59,417 bases of DNA from Chloroflexota bacterium (GTDB taxonomy: Bacteria; Chloroflexota; Dehalococcoidia; Lucifugimonadales; Lucifugimonadaceae): positions 1-59,417 of the forward strand of contig PBDR01000022.1 of NCBI GenBank assembly GCA_002717385.1, read 5' to 3'. The number at the start of each line of letters is the position of its first letter. Position 1 is the stretch's first letter. The notes under the pieces are model-generated. The model was not told where the DNA came from. It did no database searches and worked only from the letters and a program-made list of their open reading frames with translations. Below are positions 30,149 through 40,730 of this stretch, piece after piece. A program made the translations under genes and the position numbers.

Positions 30149-31888
30149 ATGAAAACAAAAAAAAGAGTTGCTGGTAAATGGCGTAGTTGGGAAACTACAG
30201 AAGGAGTTATAAGAGCTCCACACCGTTCGATGATGAGGGCAATGGGATTGACAGATAAAGATATTGAAGCTCCATTTGTAGGAGTTGCTTCAACACACAA
30301 CGAAGTTACACCATGTAATTCAGGAATATCTCCAATAGTGAACGAAGTGAAAAAAGGTATTTTTTCAGCAAACGGCACTCCTTTTGAATTTGGTACGATT
30401 ACAGTTTCTGACGCTATCTCGATGGGTACTGAAGGAATGAAAGGATCTTTAGTTTCTAGAGAAATCATCGCAGATTCTATTGAAACAGTATGTTTTGCCG
30501 AGAGATATGATGGTCTGGTTACTGTAGCGGGATGTGATAAATCTCTACCGGGTTCTATGATGGCAATGGCAAGATTAAACATACCTTCGATATTCATTTA
30601 TGGAGGTTCAATTTTGCCAGGTAGTTGGAAAGGAAACGATATTCAAATTCAAACAGTATACGAAGCCGTGGGTCAATATCAGCTAAACCAAATTGATGAT
30701 GAAGAACTAAGAAATATTGAAATCCGCGCATGTCCAGGGCCTGGAGCTTGTGGGGGAATGTTTACTGCAAATACAATGTCTTCAATTGGTGAAGCATTGG
30801 GCCTGTCTTTACCAGGGTCAGCTTCAGAACCTAATGTAGACCAGAGGAAAATAGCTTCGTCAAGAGAAGCTGGTCACGCTATATTAAATCTTTTAAAGAA
30901 AAATATTCGACCTAGTGACATACTTACTAAAGAGGCTTTCGAAAATGCGGTAACATTAGTCGTAGCTATGGGAGGATCAACTAATACAGCATTACATTTA
31001 CCTGCTATAGCTCATGAAGCTGGTGTCGATTTAACATTAAAAGATATTCATAATATATCAATGAGAACACCACTTTTAGCTGATATGAAGCCGGGAGGAA
31101 ATCATGTAATGCTAGATTTGGATAAAATTGGTGGAGTTCCAGTAGTAATGAAAAGGTTGTTAGAATCAGGTTTATTTCATGGTGATTGTATTACTGTGAC
31201 AGGAAACACTATGGAAGAAAACCTTAAAAATGTTGTAGACCCTGGTGAAAACAAAGTAGTATATCCAGTTAAAAAACCATTATCTAAAACTGGTGGATTA
31301 GTAACTTTGTTTGGAAATTTAGCTCCTGATGGATGCGTCCTAAAAGTAGCTGGACATCAATTTGGTTCAAAATTTTCTGGGCCAGCCAGAGTATTTGAAC
31401 AAGAAGAAGGGGTAATGGAAGCTCTACAAAAAAGAGATGTCCACGAAGGGGATGTAATTATAATCAGGTATGAAGGTCCTAAAGGTGGGCCCGGAATGAG
31501 GGAAATGTTATCAGTTACAGGCGCATTAGTAGGTCAAGGACTTGGAGAAAAAGTTTTCCTTATAACTGATGGAAGATTTTCTGGAGCATCACACGGGGCC
31601 ATGATCGGTCATGTTGGTCCAGAGGCAGCAATTGGTGGACCTATAGCAATAGTTCAAGACGGTGATACTATAGAAATTAATTTAGAAAAATTCGAATTGA
31701 ATATCATTGATTTTTTTGAATGGAAAAATACAGAATCTACTAATTCATCCAATCACAAAATAATTGAAAATGAAATAGTTTTTAGACAATCTCATTGGAA
31801 ACCGATAGACTCAAAATATAAATCTGGAACACTTGGTAAATATATTAAACTTGTTCAACCTGCATCAAAAGGTGCTGTGACAGGATAA
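30149..31888 (+). CDS. ilvD: Dihydroxy-acid dehydratase
   Basis: Third enzyme of branched-chain amino acid synthesis, 579 residues. The three iron-sulfur Cys regions are conserved: Cys56 (TPCNSG), Cys129 (GCDKSLPG) and Cys201 in [11 protein letters not shown]. The C-terminal beta barrel has [10 protein letters not shown]. It stands alone, without ilvB/C neighbours. Its TAA is immediately followed by the stop of the convergent sulfatase gene. Confidence 0.97.
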   Translation: MKTKKRVAGKWRSWETTEGVIRAPHRSMMRAMGLTDKDIEAPFVGVASTHNEVTPCNSGISPIVNEVKKGIFSANGTPFEFGTITVSDAISMGTEGMKGSLVSREIIADSIETVCFAERYDGLVTVAGCDKSLPGSMMAMARLNIPSIFIYGGSILPGSWKGNDIQIQTVYEAVGQYQLNQIDDEELRNIEIRACPGPGACGGMFTANTMSSIGEALGLSLPGSASEPNVDQRKIASSREAGHAILNLLKKNIRPSDILTKEAFENAVTLVVAMGGSTNTALHLPAIAHEAGVDLTLKDIHNISMRTPLLADMKPGGNHVMLDLDKIGGVPVVMKRLLESGLFHGDCITVTGNTMEENLKNVVDPGENKVVYPVKKPLSKTGGLVTLFGNLAPDGCVLKVAGHQFGSKFSGPARVFEQEEGVMEALQKRDVHEGDVIIIRYEGPKGGPGMREMLSVTGALVGQGLGEKVFLITDGRFSGASHGAMIGHVGPEAAIGGPIAIVQDGDTIEINLEKFELNIIDFFEWKNTESTNSSNHKIIENEIVFRQSHWKPIDSKYKSGTLGKYIKLVQPASKGAVTG

Positions 31889-33511
31889 TTAATTAGTTGG
31901 ACCAAGTCTCGAAGATAGTTTAATTGGATTATTATCCTCGGTATTTATCATCCAATTCAATAAAAGCCTTCTTAATTCAGTGATTATTTCAGTGTGTTCA
32001 CCTAAGTGTGCTATGTTATATAATTCCCATGGGTCATTTTCTAAATCGTAAAGTTCATCAATATTTCCAGGACCTCCGTCAGAACCAGAATTTAATGTAG
32101 AACCTTCTGCCAAAGGATCAGTAATATATTTCCATTTTTTTGTCCTAACCATTTTCCTACGTCCTTCTGATTCCCTTGCCCATAAAGTGTCAATTAAAGT
32201 ATTATATCCAAATGGTCGATTCATCTTATTTAATTTTTCCATAGTAAATGCTTCTCCTCCTGCACCATACTCTGAAAATGCGGCATATCTTGGTTTTGAA
32301 TCAGTTACCGTAGGCAATAAATCCCCTTGTAAAAAATCTAGATTTTCATAATTACCATTTTCAAATTCCGATGGAATAGATTTTATACTAAGAAAATTCA
32401 ATAAAGTGGGTAGTATGTCCACAGTATTAACCATAGATTCATCTTTGGTTCCTTTAGCAAATCCTCCATCTAACCACGAAATTACTAATGGTACTTTCAC
32501 TAAACAATCATAAAAAACCCCACCTTTCACAGACATACCATGTTCCCCCATAAAATCTCCATGATCAGAAGTGAAAATTATTATGGTGTTTTTTCGAAGA
32601 TCGAATTGGTCCATCGCATCTAAAATTTTGCCTATAGAATCATCAATAAACTTAATCATCGCAAAATAAGTAGAAATTAGAGATCTGATATAAATTTCTT
32701 CATCTTTATCATGACGTAAAATTTCTGCCAATACTCTATTACGTTCTGGGGCAGTCCCATCAGAAAATTCATCATATCTTTGTGGTGGTAATTGGATTTG
32801 TTCAGGTGGAAACATTTTTTTATATATATCTGGAGTTTCATATGGTTCATGTGGATCAGGAAAAGAAACTAATAGTGAAAAAGGGTTAGGTTTTTTTGAA
32901 TTTTTATTATATTCCCCTGTCTTATAATTCTTTAGGAATTCTATACTTTGTTTAGAAATCAAAGAAGATGAATAATGTTCTAAAGAGTAATTTGTAGAAG
33001 CATATGCAATCCTAGGACTTTTTCTATGTCTCTTCATATTATTTCGTGTACGATTAGCAATATTAATTTTTTCTTCATCAACTACCCATTCCATACCTTT
33101 ATTGCCAACATTTTCACCTAAATTCTCCTCGGTAGGTAAACCACGGTGTGAAATCTCACATCTAACATCAAAAAGATCTAAATCTTCTTCTTCAACAAAA
33201 CAATGATTTTTACCGATTAAACCTGTTACATAATCTTCGTTTTTCAAAATTTTAAAAAGATGATTTGATTTTGGCGGCATTAAGGTTTGATTGAGTCTGC
33301 ATCCGGTAGAGTGAGGATACCTTCCAGTCATCATAGAAGTCCTCGCAGGAACACATAAAGGATGGGGAGTAATAGCATTATCAAACATAACTCCATCACG
33401 ATATAATTTTTCTATCGAAGGGGTTTCAATGCCTAACTCATTGTAAATATTTAATGCAGAAGCTTTTAGTTGATCCGCAACTATGAATAATATATTTGGT
33501 CGATTTTTCAA
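31889..33511 (-). CDS. Sulfatase (formylglycine type)
   Basis: Alkaline-phosphatase-superfamily sulfatase, 540 residues. The activation motif is Cys-type, PLCVPARTSMMTGRYPHSTG, with Cys53 to be converted to formylglycine and Arg57. N-terminal metal ligands are in FIVADQL, and TSDHGDFMGEHG gives the second metal pair. No signal peptide is visible, so it is predicted to be cytoplasmic, resembling choline-sulfatase or phosphonate monoester hydrolase types. The TTG at 33511 has AGG upstream. No maturase (FGE or anSME) gene is in the window. Confidence 0.87.
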   Translation of the reverse strand: MKNRPNILFIVADQLKASALNIYNELGIETPSIEKLYRDGVMFDNAITPHPLCVPARTSMMTGRYPHSTGCRLNQTLMPPKSNHLFKILKNEDYVTGLIGKNHCFVEEEDLDLFDVRCEISHRGLPTEENLGENVGNKGMEWVVDEEKINIANRTRNNMKRHRKSPRIAYASTNYSLEHYSSSLISKQSIEFLKNYKTGEYNKNSKKPNPFSLLVSFPDPHEPYETPDIYKKMFPPEQIQLPPQRYDEFSDGTAPERNRVLAEILRHDKDEEIYIRSLISTYFAMIKFIDDSIGKILDAMDQFDLRKNTIIIFTSDHGDFMGEHGMSVKGGVFYDCLVKVPLVISWLDGGFAKGTKDESMVNTVDILPTLLNFLSIKSIPSEFENGNYENLDFLQGDLLPTVTDSKPRYAAFSEYGAGGEAFTMEKLNKMNRPFGYNTLIDTLWARESEGRRKMVRTKKWKYITDPLAEGSTLNSGSDGGPGNIDELYDLENDPWELYNIAHLGEHTEIITELRRLLLNWMINTEDNNPIKLSSRLGPTN

Positions 33512-33531
33512 AATATGCCTAAATAATAAAT

Positions 33532-34893
33532 TTATTTCCCTTCACAAAGATCATATGCTAAAGTCAACATAGTTTTAGTACAACTTACAAGTGATGAAAT
33601 CCCTATTGATTCATCTGTACCATGTACATTAGCCAACATAGGATCATCATTTGGATGAGCTCCAGAAAATCCATAAGTTATCGTACCTGCATTTCTAGTA
33701 AATCTAGAATCTGTAAAACCATTGCTCGTAGAAGGAATCAATTTTATTTCTTCTACACCTATTGATTTTGAATGAGCTTTGCTAATAGCATCTTTTAATT
33801 CTGTTTCAAAAGGAGAATAATTGGGGACAGACATATAATCAATTTCATACTTAACTTCTTTTATATCTGAAAATAATTCATCCAATTCTTTAATAACATA
33901 CTTTTCATCTTGAAAAGGGAGTGTACGTATATCACAAATCAATTTTATCTGCTCAGGGACACTATTAGACTTAACTCCTCCATTGATAATTGTGGGTGTA
34001 ATTGTCATTCGTGATAAAGCCTTAGAAAGATAACTCAGTCTGGGTAATTTCTTTTTTAATAATTCAATAATTTTCTCTACATTTTCAGATGTAACATTTT
34101 CTTCTATACCAAAATGGTTTAAATACTTAAAAAAAGGTAGCGAAATATTGAGTTCTGGTTGATAATTTTGTATCAAATTTAATACTTTCAGTAAATTATA
34201 ACTAGCATTTGTTCCTAACCATGGCAGTGATGCATGAGCACTTTCTCCCTTAAGTTCAAGATTAAGCTCCAATCTCCCTTTTTCTCCAGTTCCCAATAAA
34301 TAATAAATTGAATCTCCAACTTCTACTGGAGTGCCTCCGCCTTCATTAATAGCATATTCAGCTTTTAAAATATTTGGATGATTTTCCAATAACCATCCAA
34401 AACCCCATCTTCCTCCATGTTCTTCATCTGCACCACTTATTAGTCTAAGCCCATTATTTAGTTTAATTTTTGACCTTTTCATTATAACCATAGCCATTAA
34501 TTGGCTCGTTAGTAGTGCCTTACAATCATTTGAACCTCTACCATATACACGTCCAGATGAAATATCTCCCCCAAATGGTTCATAATTCCATTTTGATTCA
34601 TTTTCCACAGGTACAACATCTGTATGAGACATAAATATTAACTTACAATCTTTTGAATCGGACAAAGGATAATCAATAATTAAATTATCCCTTCCATAAT
34701 CTCGAGATAAAAGTTTAGTTCCAATCCCTTCATTCTCCATAAATTTAGAAATATAATTACAAACTTCAGTTTCATTTCCAGTCGGCATAATTCCAGTATT
34801 CACCGAAGGGATTCGCACTAGATCTTGTTCTAATTTAACAATTTCTTCAATTGAAGTATCTACATTTTCTATAAGTCTTTCTAATGAAGTCAT
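33532..34893 (-). CDS. M20-family metallopeptidase
   Basis: Zinc amidohydrolase of the ArgE/DapE/dipeptidase family, 453 residues from the ATG at 34893, which has AGGA six bases upstream (a TTG at 34935 would extend it without RBS support). Metal ligands are visible as MSHTDVVPV, YGRGSNDCKAL, and GADEEHGGRWG. A dimerisation domain lies between. The last metal His is in NVHGTDESIG. It is 20 bp upstream of the sulfatase gene and probably in the same transcript. The substrate is unknown. Confidence 0.87.
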   Translation of the reverse strand: MTSLERLIENVDTSIEEIVKLEQDLVRIPSVNTGIMPTGNETEVCNYISKFMENEGIGTKLLSRDYGRDNLIIDYPLSDSKDCKLIFMSHTDVVPVENESKWNYEPFGGDISSGRVYGRGSNDCKALLTSQLMAMVIMKRSKIKLNNGLRLISGADEEHGGRWGFGWLLENHPNILKAEYAINEGGGTPVEVGDSIYYLLGTGEKGRLELNLELKGESAHASLPWLGTNASYNLLKVLNLIQNYQPELNISLPFFKYLNHFGIEENVTSENVEKIIELLKKKLPRLSYLSKALSRMTITPTIINGGVKSNSVPEQIKLICDIRTLPFQDEKYVIKELDELFSDIKEVKYEIDYMSVPNYSPFETELKDAISKAHSKSIGVEEIKLIPSTSNGFTDSRFTRNAGTITYGFSGAHPNDDPMLANVHGTDESIGISSLVSCTKTMLTLAYDLCEGK

Positions 34894-35070
34894 TTTTATT
34901 CCTTTAAGATTATCCAGATATGTAATTTCTACCAAATAAAAGTAAAAAATACCAATTGTTGATTGGTCATGAAATTAAAATATAGAAATATTCGAAAAGT
35001 TTTACTATGGTAATATTTTTAGTTTTATTGTTAAGATTTTTCAAATGAATTAATTCAAAGGCTAAGTTTA

Positions 35071-36069
35071 ATGATAATCAGCGAACAAAAAATATTAATT
35101 CTAATTTCTTTTACTTTGAGCATTTTTATATTATCTTGTTCATCTAACAGCATAAATGAAGATATAGTGTATTCTGCAAATAAGAATGGCAATATAGATA
35201 TTTATAAAATCACCTTAAAAGATTTTGAAGTTACTAGATTAACTACAAATGAAGGAATCGATACTCAACCAAGATGGTCAAACAATAAATCTAAAATAGC
35301 TTTTTTATCAAAAAGGAATTCTGATTGGTCTTTATATATTATGGACAAAGACGGAGAATCAGAAAAACCACTAATATCAAAAATGGGTGATATTGAAGAT
35401 TATAGTTGGTGCCCAAAATCTGAAAAAATTGCAGTTCAGATTAATGATGGCATAAGTAGATGGATCTCGATTGTAAATGTAGAAGACGAACAAATAAATC
35501 ACCTTACACAAAAAAGTGAAAACGCAACTTTAGGAGGTTGGTCTCCCGATGGGGAATGGTTACTTTTTTCAATAGAGGGTGATATTGATAATCCTGGTAT
35601 AAGAAAAAAGAATCCTGCTGGAGTAGATGAAGTAATGGTTACTTCTGGAAAAGATTCTAATGCAAATTGGTCTCCTGATGGGAAATGGATAGCTTTTAAT
35701 AGACTTACAGAAGATGGCTCAAATGATCTTTATTTACATAATATTAATGAAAATCAATCTCAAAATATTGCACCTGACGATTATGATGAAAATTTTCTTA
35801 CCTGGTCAAAAGAAAGTAAGTTACTTTTCACCAGTGTAAAAGAAGGAAATACAGAAATTTATAAATTCGATCCAAAAAATAATAATGAAACTAGACTCAC
35901 AAATAATAGAGTTGAAGACAACTATCCAGTCTGGAATGACTCAGGTAAATTAATATTATTTAGGTCAATGAATGATGGTGATTATGACTTATATTACATG
36001 GAAAAATCCGGAGAAAATCAGCAACGTATTACTAATACATCATATGAAATAGTGGATGCTGATTGGTAA
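35071..36069 (+). CDS. TolB-like beta-propeller lipoprotein
   Basis: Secreted lipoprotein of 332 residues. A signal peptide (about residues 8-22) ends in the lipobox ILSC with Cys23. The mature part contains about six PD40/WD40-like repeats with recurring patterns such as PRWSNNKSKIAFLS, GGWSPDGEWLLFS and ANWSPDGKWIAFN. These form a beta propeller as in TolB. There are no tol genes around; it probably binds a protein or polysaccharide at the cell surface. Confidence 0.85.
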   Translation: MIISEQKILILISFTLSIFILSCSSNSINEDIVYSANKNGNIDIYKITLKDFEVTRLTTNEGIDTQPRWSNNKSKIAFLSKRNSDWSLYIMDKDGESEKPLISKMGDIEDYSWCPKSEKIAVQINDGISRWISIVNVEDEQINHLTQKSENATLGGWSPDGEWLLFSIEGDIDNPGIRKKNPAGVDEVMVTSGKDSNANWSPDGKWIAFNRLTEDGSNDLYLHNINENQSQNIAPDDYDENFLTWSKESKLLFTSVKEGNTEIYKFDPKNNNETRLTNNRVEDNYPVWNDSGKLILFRSMNDGDYDLYYMEKSGENQQRITNTSYEIVDADW

Positions 36070-36076
36070 AAATATT

Positions 36077-36994
36077 CTAAATCCCTAATTTTTTTAACCA
36101 TCCATTTTTTTTACTAATTTTTTCTTCAGTTTGATTTGTATCAGTTCTAAGTTTTGGAGGAGCAATTTTCTTATAATCTCCATTGTCATTTGATGAACCA
36201 CCAATTTTACGTCTACTAGGGGTGCTTCTAAATTTCTTTTCATCTTGACCAATACCATTTTTTTTATTGGAAATAGAAGAAATTTTAGATTTTTTTATTT
36301 CTTTAACTTTAAATTTATCCTTATCGGAATTAGAGTTATTATTAATCCTTCTTCTAATATTTGTCGGTTTTTTTCTATTCCTGGATTTATCTTCGCCGTT
36401 AGGAGATGCAGCTTCGTCAGAAATTTCCTCTTTTTTAATAATAGTTGACAATTTAGGCATCCATAATCCCGTAAAATATGATTTCGTTAATCTGATGTGA
36501 ACATCAGCAACTTTTGACGATTCACTGGAAATATTACTTTCAAAAGCAGCAACTTCTACATGTTTTCCTACATCCTTTACAGCTTGTAAAGCAGGATAAA
36601 AATCTGCATCTCCACTGACAACTACTGCTGTATCATAATGATCTTTATATGCATGTACTACTAGGTCAGTCGCCAACATAACATCTACACCCTTTTCAAC
36701 AACTGCTTCACCTCTTTGCTTAGAAATACCAAGTTTTACTTCTAAATAAGGTGTATCAAACATAGAATCTAAAAATTTCTGTTGCTCACCATTCTGATCT
36801 TCTTGTCTAATGTTGTAATAATAAGTACGTTTTAAATCTCTCCCATTGGAAAGCTTATTTGCCAATTTATCAAAATGCACATTATGTCTAGAACAATTCT
36901 GACCTAGTACATGATATAAATTTGAACCATCTACAAAAACCATTACTCTTTCTGAATTCATATCAGAAGATTTAACCATTGATTTTGAAGGCAT
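36077..36994 (-). CDS. NYN/PIN-like nuclease-domain protein with basic tail
   Basis: A 305-residue protein with an N-terminal NYN (LabA/DUF88) domain (about residues 15-190). Acidic active-site residues are in VMVFVDGSNLYHVLG, GVDVMLATDLV and VVVSGDADFYP. The C-terminal 110 residues are Ser/Lys/Asn/Arg-rich and likely disordered, typical of an RNA-binding tail. The ATG at 36994 follows GGAG with 5 nt spacing. It probably cleaves or processes RNA; partners are unknown. Confidence 0.83.
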   Translation of the reverse strand: MPSKSMVKSSDMNSERVMVFVDGSNLYHVLGQNCSRHNVHFDKLANKLSNGRDLKRTYYYNIRQEDQNGEQQKFLDSMFDTPYLEVKLGISKQRGEAVVEKGVDVMLATDLVVHAYKDHYDTAVVVSGDADFYPALQAVKDVGKHVEVAAFESNISSESSKVADVHIRLTKSYFTGLWMPKLSTIIKKEEISDEAASPNGEDKSRNRKKPTNIRRRINNNSNSDKDKFKVKEIKKSKISSISNKKNGIGQDEKKFRSTPSRRKIGGSSNDNGDYKKIAPPKLRTDTNQTEEKISKKNGWLKKLGI

Positions 36995-37192
36995 AATCAC
37001 TCCGTTATACTTACAACATTACTGACATACAACAAGTAACAATAACAAAACGAAGCAAAAAATAATGTTGAAAGTTTTTTTAATTAAATAAATCTGCTTC
37101 ACAATTAACATGTATAGTTATTAATTATAATAGATTTTCATAATAAATTTATATATTTTTTTTTTACAAATTATAATTAGATTGTGGTAAAG

Positions 37193-37222
37193 TTGTTTCT
37201 CAAACCTTTTTATGCTTATAAA
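37193..37222 (+). promoter_or_regulatory. Possible promoter of the amidohydrolase gene
   Basis: TTGTTT (37193-37198), an 18-nt spacer and TATAAA (37217-37222) lie 20 bp before the ATG at 37243. The match is weak and AT-rich. The rest of the 248-bp gap (36995-37242) shows nothing else I recognise. Confidence 0.3.
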
Positions 37223-37242
37223 TATCTACCAATAAATTATCC

Positions 37243-38085
37243 ATGATTACAATAGACACTCACCAACATTTTTGGGAAATAAATAGGTTCGATTATAATT
37301 GGATGCCTGAAAAATCTCCTTTGAAAAGTGATAGAATTCCACATAATCTTAAACCCTTGATTGACAAAGCTAATGTTAACTATACGGTTACTGTCCAAGC
37401 TCATCAGTCTATAGAAGAAACAAAATGGCTACTAGAACTTGCAAAAAAATATGAATTTATTGCAGGAGTGGTCGGATGGGTTGATTTGAGCGACCCAAAA
37501 ATAGGAAGAATTTTAGATGAACTACAAAAAAATAATTATTTTAAAGGGGTTCGGCATCTTTGGCATGATGAAAAAAATGAAAAATGGATACTAAATTCAG
37601 GTGTGATAGAAGGATTAAAAGAATTAGCGGAAAGAAATTTAACATTTGACTTTTTAGCTAGGCCAAAACATATAAAATATATCCCAAAAGTTTTAGAAAT
37701 GGTTCCTAACTTAAAAAGTGTAATTGATCATATAGCTAAACCTGAAATAGCTAATAAAAAAATAGAACCTTGGCTTTCAGATCTCAGAAAGGTAGCGAAC
37801 ATTGATACCGTTAATATTAAATTATCTGGGATGGTTACAGAAGCTGACCATAATAATTGGAATATAGATGATATTAAACCTTATGTACATCATGTTCTTT
37901 CAATGTTTGGATATGACAGGATAATGATTGGCAGTGATTGGCCAGTATGTACATTAGCTGCTCAATATAACAATGTAATCGAAACGGTCAGAAATTTAAT
38001 TAACAACTTAGATAAAGATGATCAAAAAAAAATACTCGGTAATACTGCAATAAAATTCTATGATTTAGAAATTCCAATTCGTTAA
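37243..38085 (+). CDS. Amidohydrolase-2 family, L-fuconolactonase-like
   Basis: Metal-dependent hydrolase of the amidohydrolase superfamily, 280 residues. The first metal pair is in ITIDTHQHFWE. Other conserved segments are KGVRHLWHDE, SVIDHIAKP and MIGSDWPVCTL. These agree best with L-fuconolactonase and related sugar-lactone hydrolases. It is alone on its strand and ends one base before the convergent ABM gene. Likely a step in sugar-acid catabolism. Confidence 0.83.
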   Translation: MITIDTHQHFWEINRFDYNWMPEKSPLKSDRIPHNLKPLIDKANVNYTVTVQAHQSIEETKWLLELAKKYEFIAGVVGWVDLSDPKIGRILDELQKNNYFKGVRHLWHDEKNEKWILNSGVIEGLKELAERNLTFDFLARPKHIKYIPKVLEMVPNLKSVIDHIAKPEIANKKIEPWLSDLRKVANIDTVNIKLSGMVTEADHNNWNIDDIKPYVHHVLSMFGYDRIMIGSDWPVCTLAAQYNNVIETVRNLINNLDKDDQKKILGNTAIKFYDLEIPIR

Positions 38086-38086
38086 A

Positions 38087-38782
38087 CTATCTTTTTGGTT
38101 TTCCAGAACTCCATTTCCAATTATCAGGGGGCCAAATATTTTTCCCAACTCTACCACCTCCATCACGAGATAAATCATACCAATCCTTAACTGTCTCAGC
38201 CCATTTTTTTATATGCGGAGTCCCTTTATGATACTCAAAGGCATCTGGATTGACATATACCTCATACAAATATAATTCAGAAGGATCATCAATATTCTGA
38301 TATACATCAAACCGCAAACAACCAGGCTCTTCATTAGTAGATCCAATGCCATCTAAACTTACAGATTCAATGAAAGATTCGACCTTATCTGCCTGTATAA
38401 ATTTTGGAACATGAATTACATGTAAACTTGAAGAAAAATATTTATCGTCTACAGCATCCTTATTATATGAGTCCCAATTTGCATCTCCCAAAGGAAAAAC
38501 CGGTTTACAAAAAGAAACCTCTGGGTCAACTTCAAACATTTCCTTTGTATTATCTCTCCATTTTTCAAAATGTGGGTAAGTTGTGTGTGCATCAAAATCT
38601 AATTTACTATTATAAATTTCACAAAAAGCAAAATTAGTGGGATCAGTATTATCTTGTATAATGTCAAATCTACGACAACCCGGCTCATTAACAACAGAAC
38701 CTTTAGCATCACCAATGGATGCTTCAATAAATTGTTGAACCTTATCTTTTTTGATTTTCAACCTTACCATTAAAATATACAT
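38087..38782 (-). CDS. Tandem ABM (antibiotic biosynthesis monooxygenase-type) domain protein
   Basis: Two successive ferredoxin-like ABM domains make up this 231-residue protein (about residues 1-80 and 115-200). Each has the pattern E-PGC-RFD followed by a strand (NEPGCRRFDIIQ, then EEPGCLRFDVYQ) and a conserved H-x3 (HTTYPHFEKW, HKGTPHIKKW). ABM domains act as small cofactor-free monooxygenases or hydrolases. The fused pair would form the usual dimer within one chain. Substrate unknown. Confidence 0.84.
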   Translation of the reverse strand: MYILMVRLKIKKDKVQQFIEASIGDAKGSVVNEPGCRRFDIIQDNTDPTNFAFCEIYNSKLDFDAHTTYPHFEKWRDNTKEMFEVDPEVSFCKPVFPLGDANWDSYNKDAVDDKYFSSSLHVIHVPKFIQADKVESFIESVSLDGIGSTNEEPGCLRFDVYQNIDDPSELYLYEVYVNPDAFEYHKGTPHIKKWAETVKDWYDLSRDGGGRVGKNIWPPDNWKWSSGKPKR

Positions 38783-38843
38783 AGCTAATAATTTCCCTTA
38801 TGAACGTCTTAAATTAAAATATTATTTGAAGTATATCGTTTAT

Positions 38844-40730
38844 TTATTTAGATTCATCATTTGTATTTAAAAATTTAGTGTATTTATTATTTTTTTGTAA
38901 TAAAAAATTTATTCCTAATAAGAAAAAAAAGAATACCCCCCATGGTATTACCCCTAATAAAAATTTGTTCCTAATAAATATCATGCCATTTTTTATGGCC
39001 GATAATAATTCAAAGTTTATTATTTCTAATGATTTAGGGTCGGTAAAGAACGATAAATTTTTTACCTCAATTATTTGAAAAATTATTTCCCCAGGAGAAA
39101 CAAATCTCCATACCAAAGTAAATAGTAATAAATAAAATATAACCCAAAATCCAATAATCCCCAAAGACCATTTAATTTTCCCCAGAAAACCATGCCCACC
39201 TATAAAAGAAATTACTAAAATTATTGGGATAAAAATCCATTGGAAATAAGATAATAGAGATAATTTTGGTGCAATACTCTTTATTGGTTGAAAAAATCCT
39301 AAATTATTTGAATCAAATTTAACTGGAAAACCTTCTCTTATTAAATCAATATTTTCCTTGAAGTTTTGATTATTAGAATCCAATAAAATTTCATAAAAAT
39401 CTTCATCTGTAAACACTATACCTTTTTTCATTATTCCTTTTATTTCCCTAATAGATTTCTCTATATCAGAATTCTTTCCTCCAGAAACTTGAGAAAGAGA
39501 AAAATTAAAAGATATCGGTAAACTTTTAGTCACAAAAAAAGTAACCTGTGAATCAATCACTTGATGTAAACCAGAAGAAACATTATCTCTTAATTTTTTA
39601 TCTGCGGGTAAACATTTTGGAAGATCTGGTGACTTTAGATTAATTGTAAATAAAGCCGTTAACCCACTACATACTGGAAGATTCTCAATTCTCTGATCAA
39701 GTCTTTCAGATGTAAGAGTAATGAAATTACCTATAGCCGCATCTCTTAATAAGGCGATATCGACTATATATTCAAATTTTTCCTCATCACTATTTAAATG
39801 TTGAATAAACGCGTCAATAAATTTTCCTGATTCTTTTTTCATCCATTCATCAGAAGCTTTTCCTTTTATCGTTTCTATTATCTCTTCTCTAGTTAAACTA
39901 ATACCATAACTAAAATTATTAGTTGATTTAATCATTGATTTAGACATTGGTTCAATTATTTTTGTAAAAACTACTGCCCTAGCTGTTTCATCATTGTTTA
40001 ATTTATCCTTAAAAACTTCTCCAATTAAATTCACTCGATCTGATACAGGGATATTAATATTCAAATTATCCGATTTTCCTGAAAAATAATAGGTGCCTTC
40101 ATAGACTCCATTAATAAGATTTTGTTCAATCCACTCAATTGGCATTACTTCGTGGAAATAATGATTAAATTCTTCATTAGTAAAATTTATCCCAACAGAA
40201 TTTGAAACAGGCCCTGACACCTTATGATAAGCAATCGGAATAATAACATCATTGGATAAAGTTTCAACTAAATGAAGTTCAAAAATTGCTTCCTCAAATA
40301 ATTCCCCTATTGATGAAATTTTTTCATCTAAATTAAAATCAATTTCAAAATTATCTATATCTCCATTTATATAAGGGATCAAATTAGTAATTAATATTTC
40401 TATAATTTCAGAAACATATACTGGAGATATTAATTTCACAAATATTTCATTTATGACTTCTCCAGAAGATTCATCTGAATTTAATTTTAAATACAGTGGA
40501 TGGTTATCTATTTTAGTAATCTCAATTTCATTTTTTATAACTTCAGTAGTAATTTCTGGTAAAACAATTTCATAAAAATTTTCTACAAAATATGTTTTTT
40601 CTATAAATTGAGTCAAGGTATCGGGATTTTGAATCATAGATGAAACTTGAGAAATTGATAAACTAATTATGAACAGGGGTGTAAAAAAAACTAATAAAAT
40701 AGATGCTAATATTCTTCTTAATACTAGCAT
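38844..40730 (-). CDS. Large membrane protein of unknown function
   Basis: A 628-residue protein that I do not recognise. It has one N-terminal membrane helix (about residues 7-28), then about 460 hydrophilic residues, probably outside the cytoplasm. Three further helices lie near residues 495-512, 522-543 and 589-612. The large domain contains many repeated short acidic helices with Asn-Glu pairs and few Cys. Only two Cys are visible, close together (VCSGLT, PKCLPA), which may pair. Its ATG directly abuts the stop of the SDR gene, so the two are co-transcribed. Confidence 0.8.
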   Translation of the reverse strand: MLVLRRILASILLVFFTPLFIISLSISQVSSMIQNPDTLTQFIEKTYFVENFYEIVLPEITTEVIKNEIEITKIDNHPLYLKLNSDESSGEVINEIFVKLISPVYVSEIIEILITNLIPYINGDIDNFEIDFNLDEKISSIGELFEEAIFELHLVETLSNDVIIPIAYHKVSGPVSNSVGINFTNEEFNHYFHEVMPIEWIEQNLINGVYEGTYYFSGKSDNLNINIPVSDRVNLIGEVFKDKLNNDETARAVVFTKIIEPMSKSMIKSTNNFSYGISLTREEIIETIKGKASDEWMKKESGKFIDAFIQHLNSDEEKFEYIVDIALLRDAAIGNFITLTSERLDQRIENLPVCSGLTALFTINLKSPDLPKCLPADKKLRDNVSSGLHQVIDSQVTFFVTKSLPISFNFSLSQVSGGKNSDIEKSIREIKGIMKKGIVFTDEDFYEILLDSNNQNFKENIDLIREGFPVKFDSNNLGFFQPIKSIAPKLSLLSYFQWIFIPIILVISFIGGHGFLGKIKWSLGIIGFWVIFYLLLFTLVWRFVSPGEIIFQIIEVKNLSFFTDPKSLEIINFELLSAIKNGMIFIRNKFLLGVIPWGVFFFFLLGINFLLQKNNKYTKFLNTNDESK

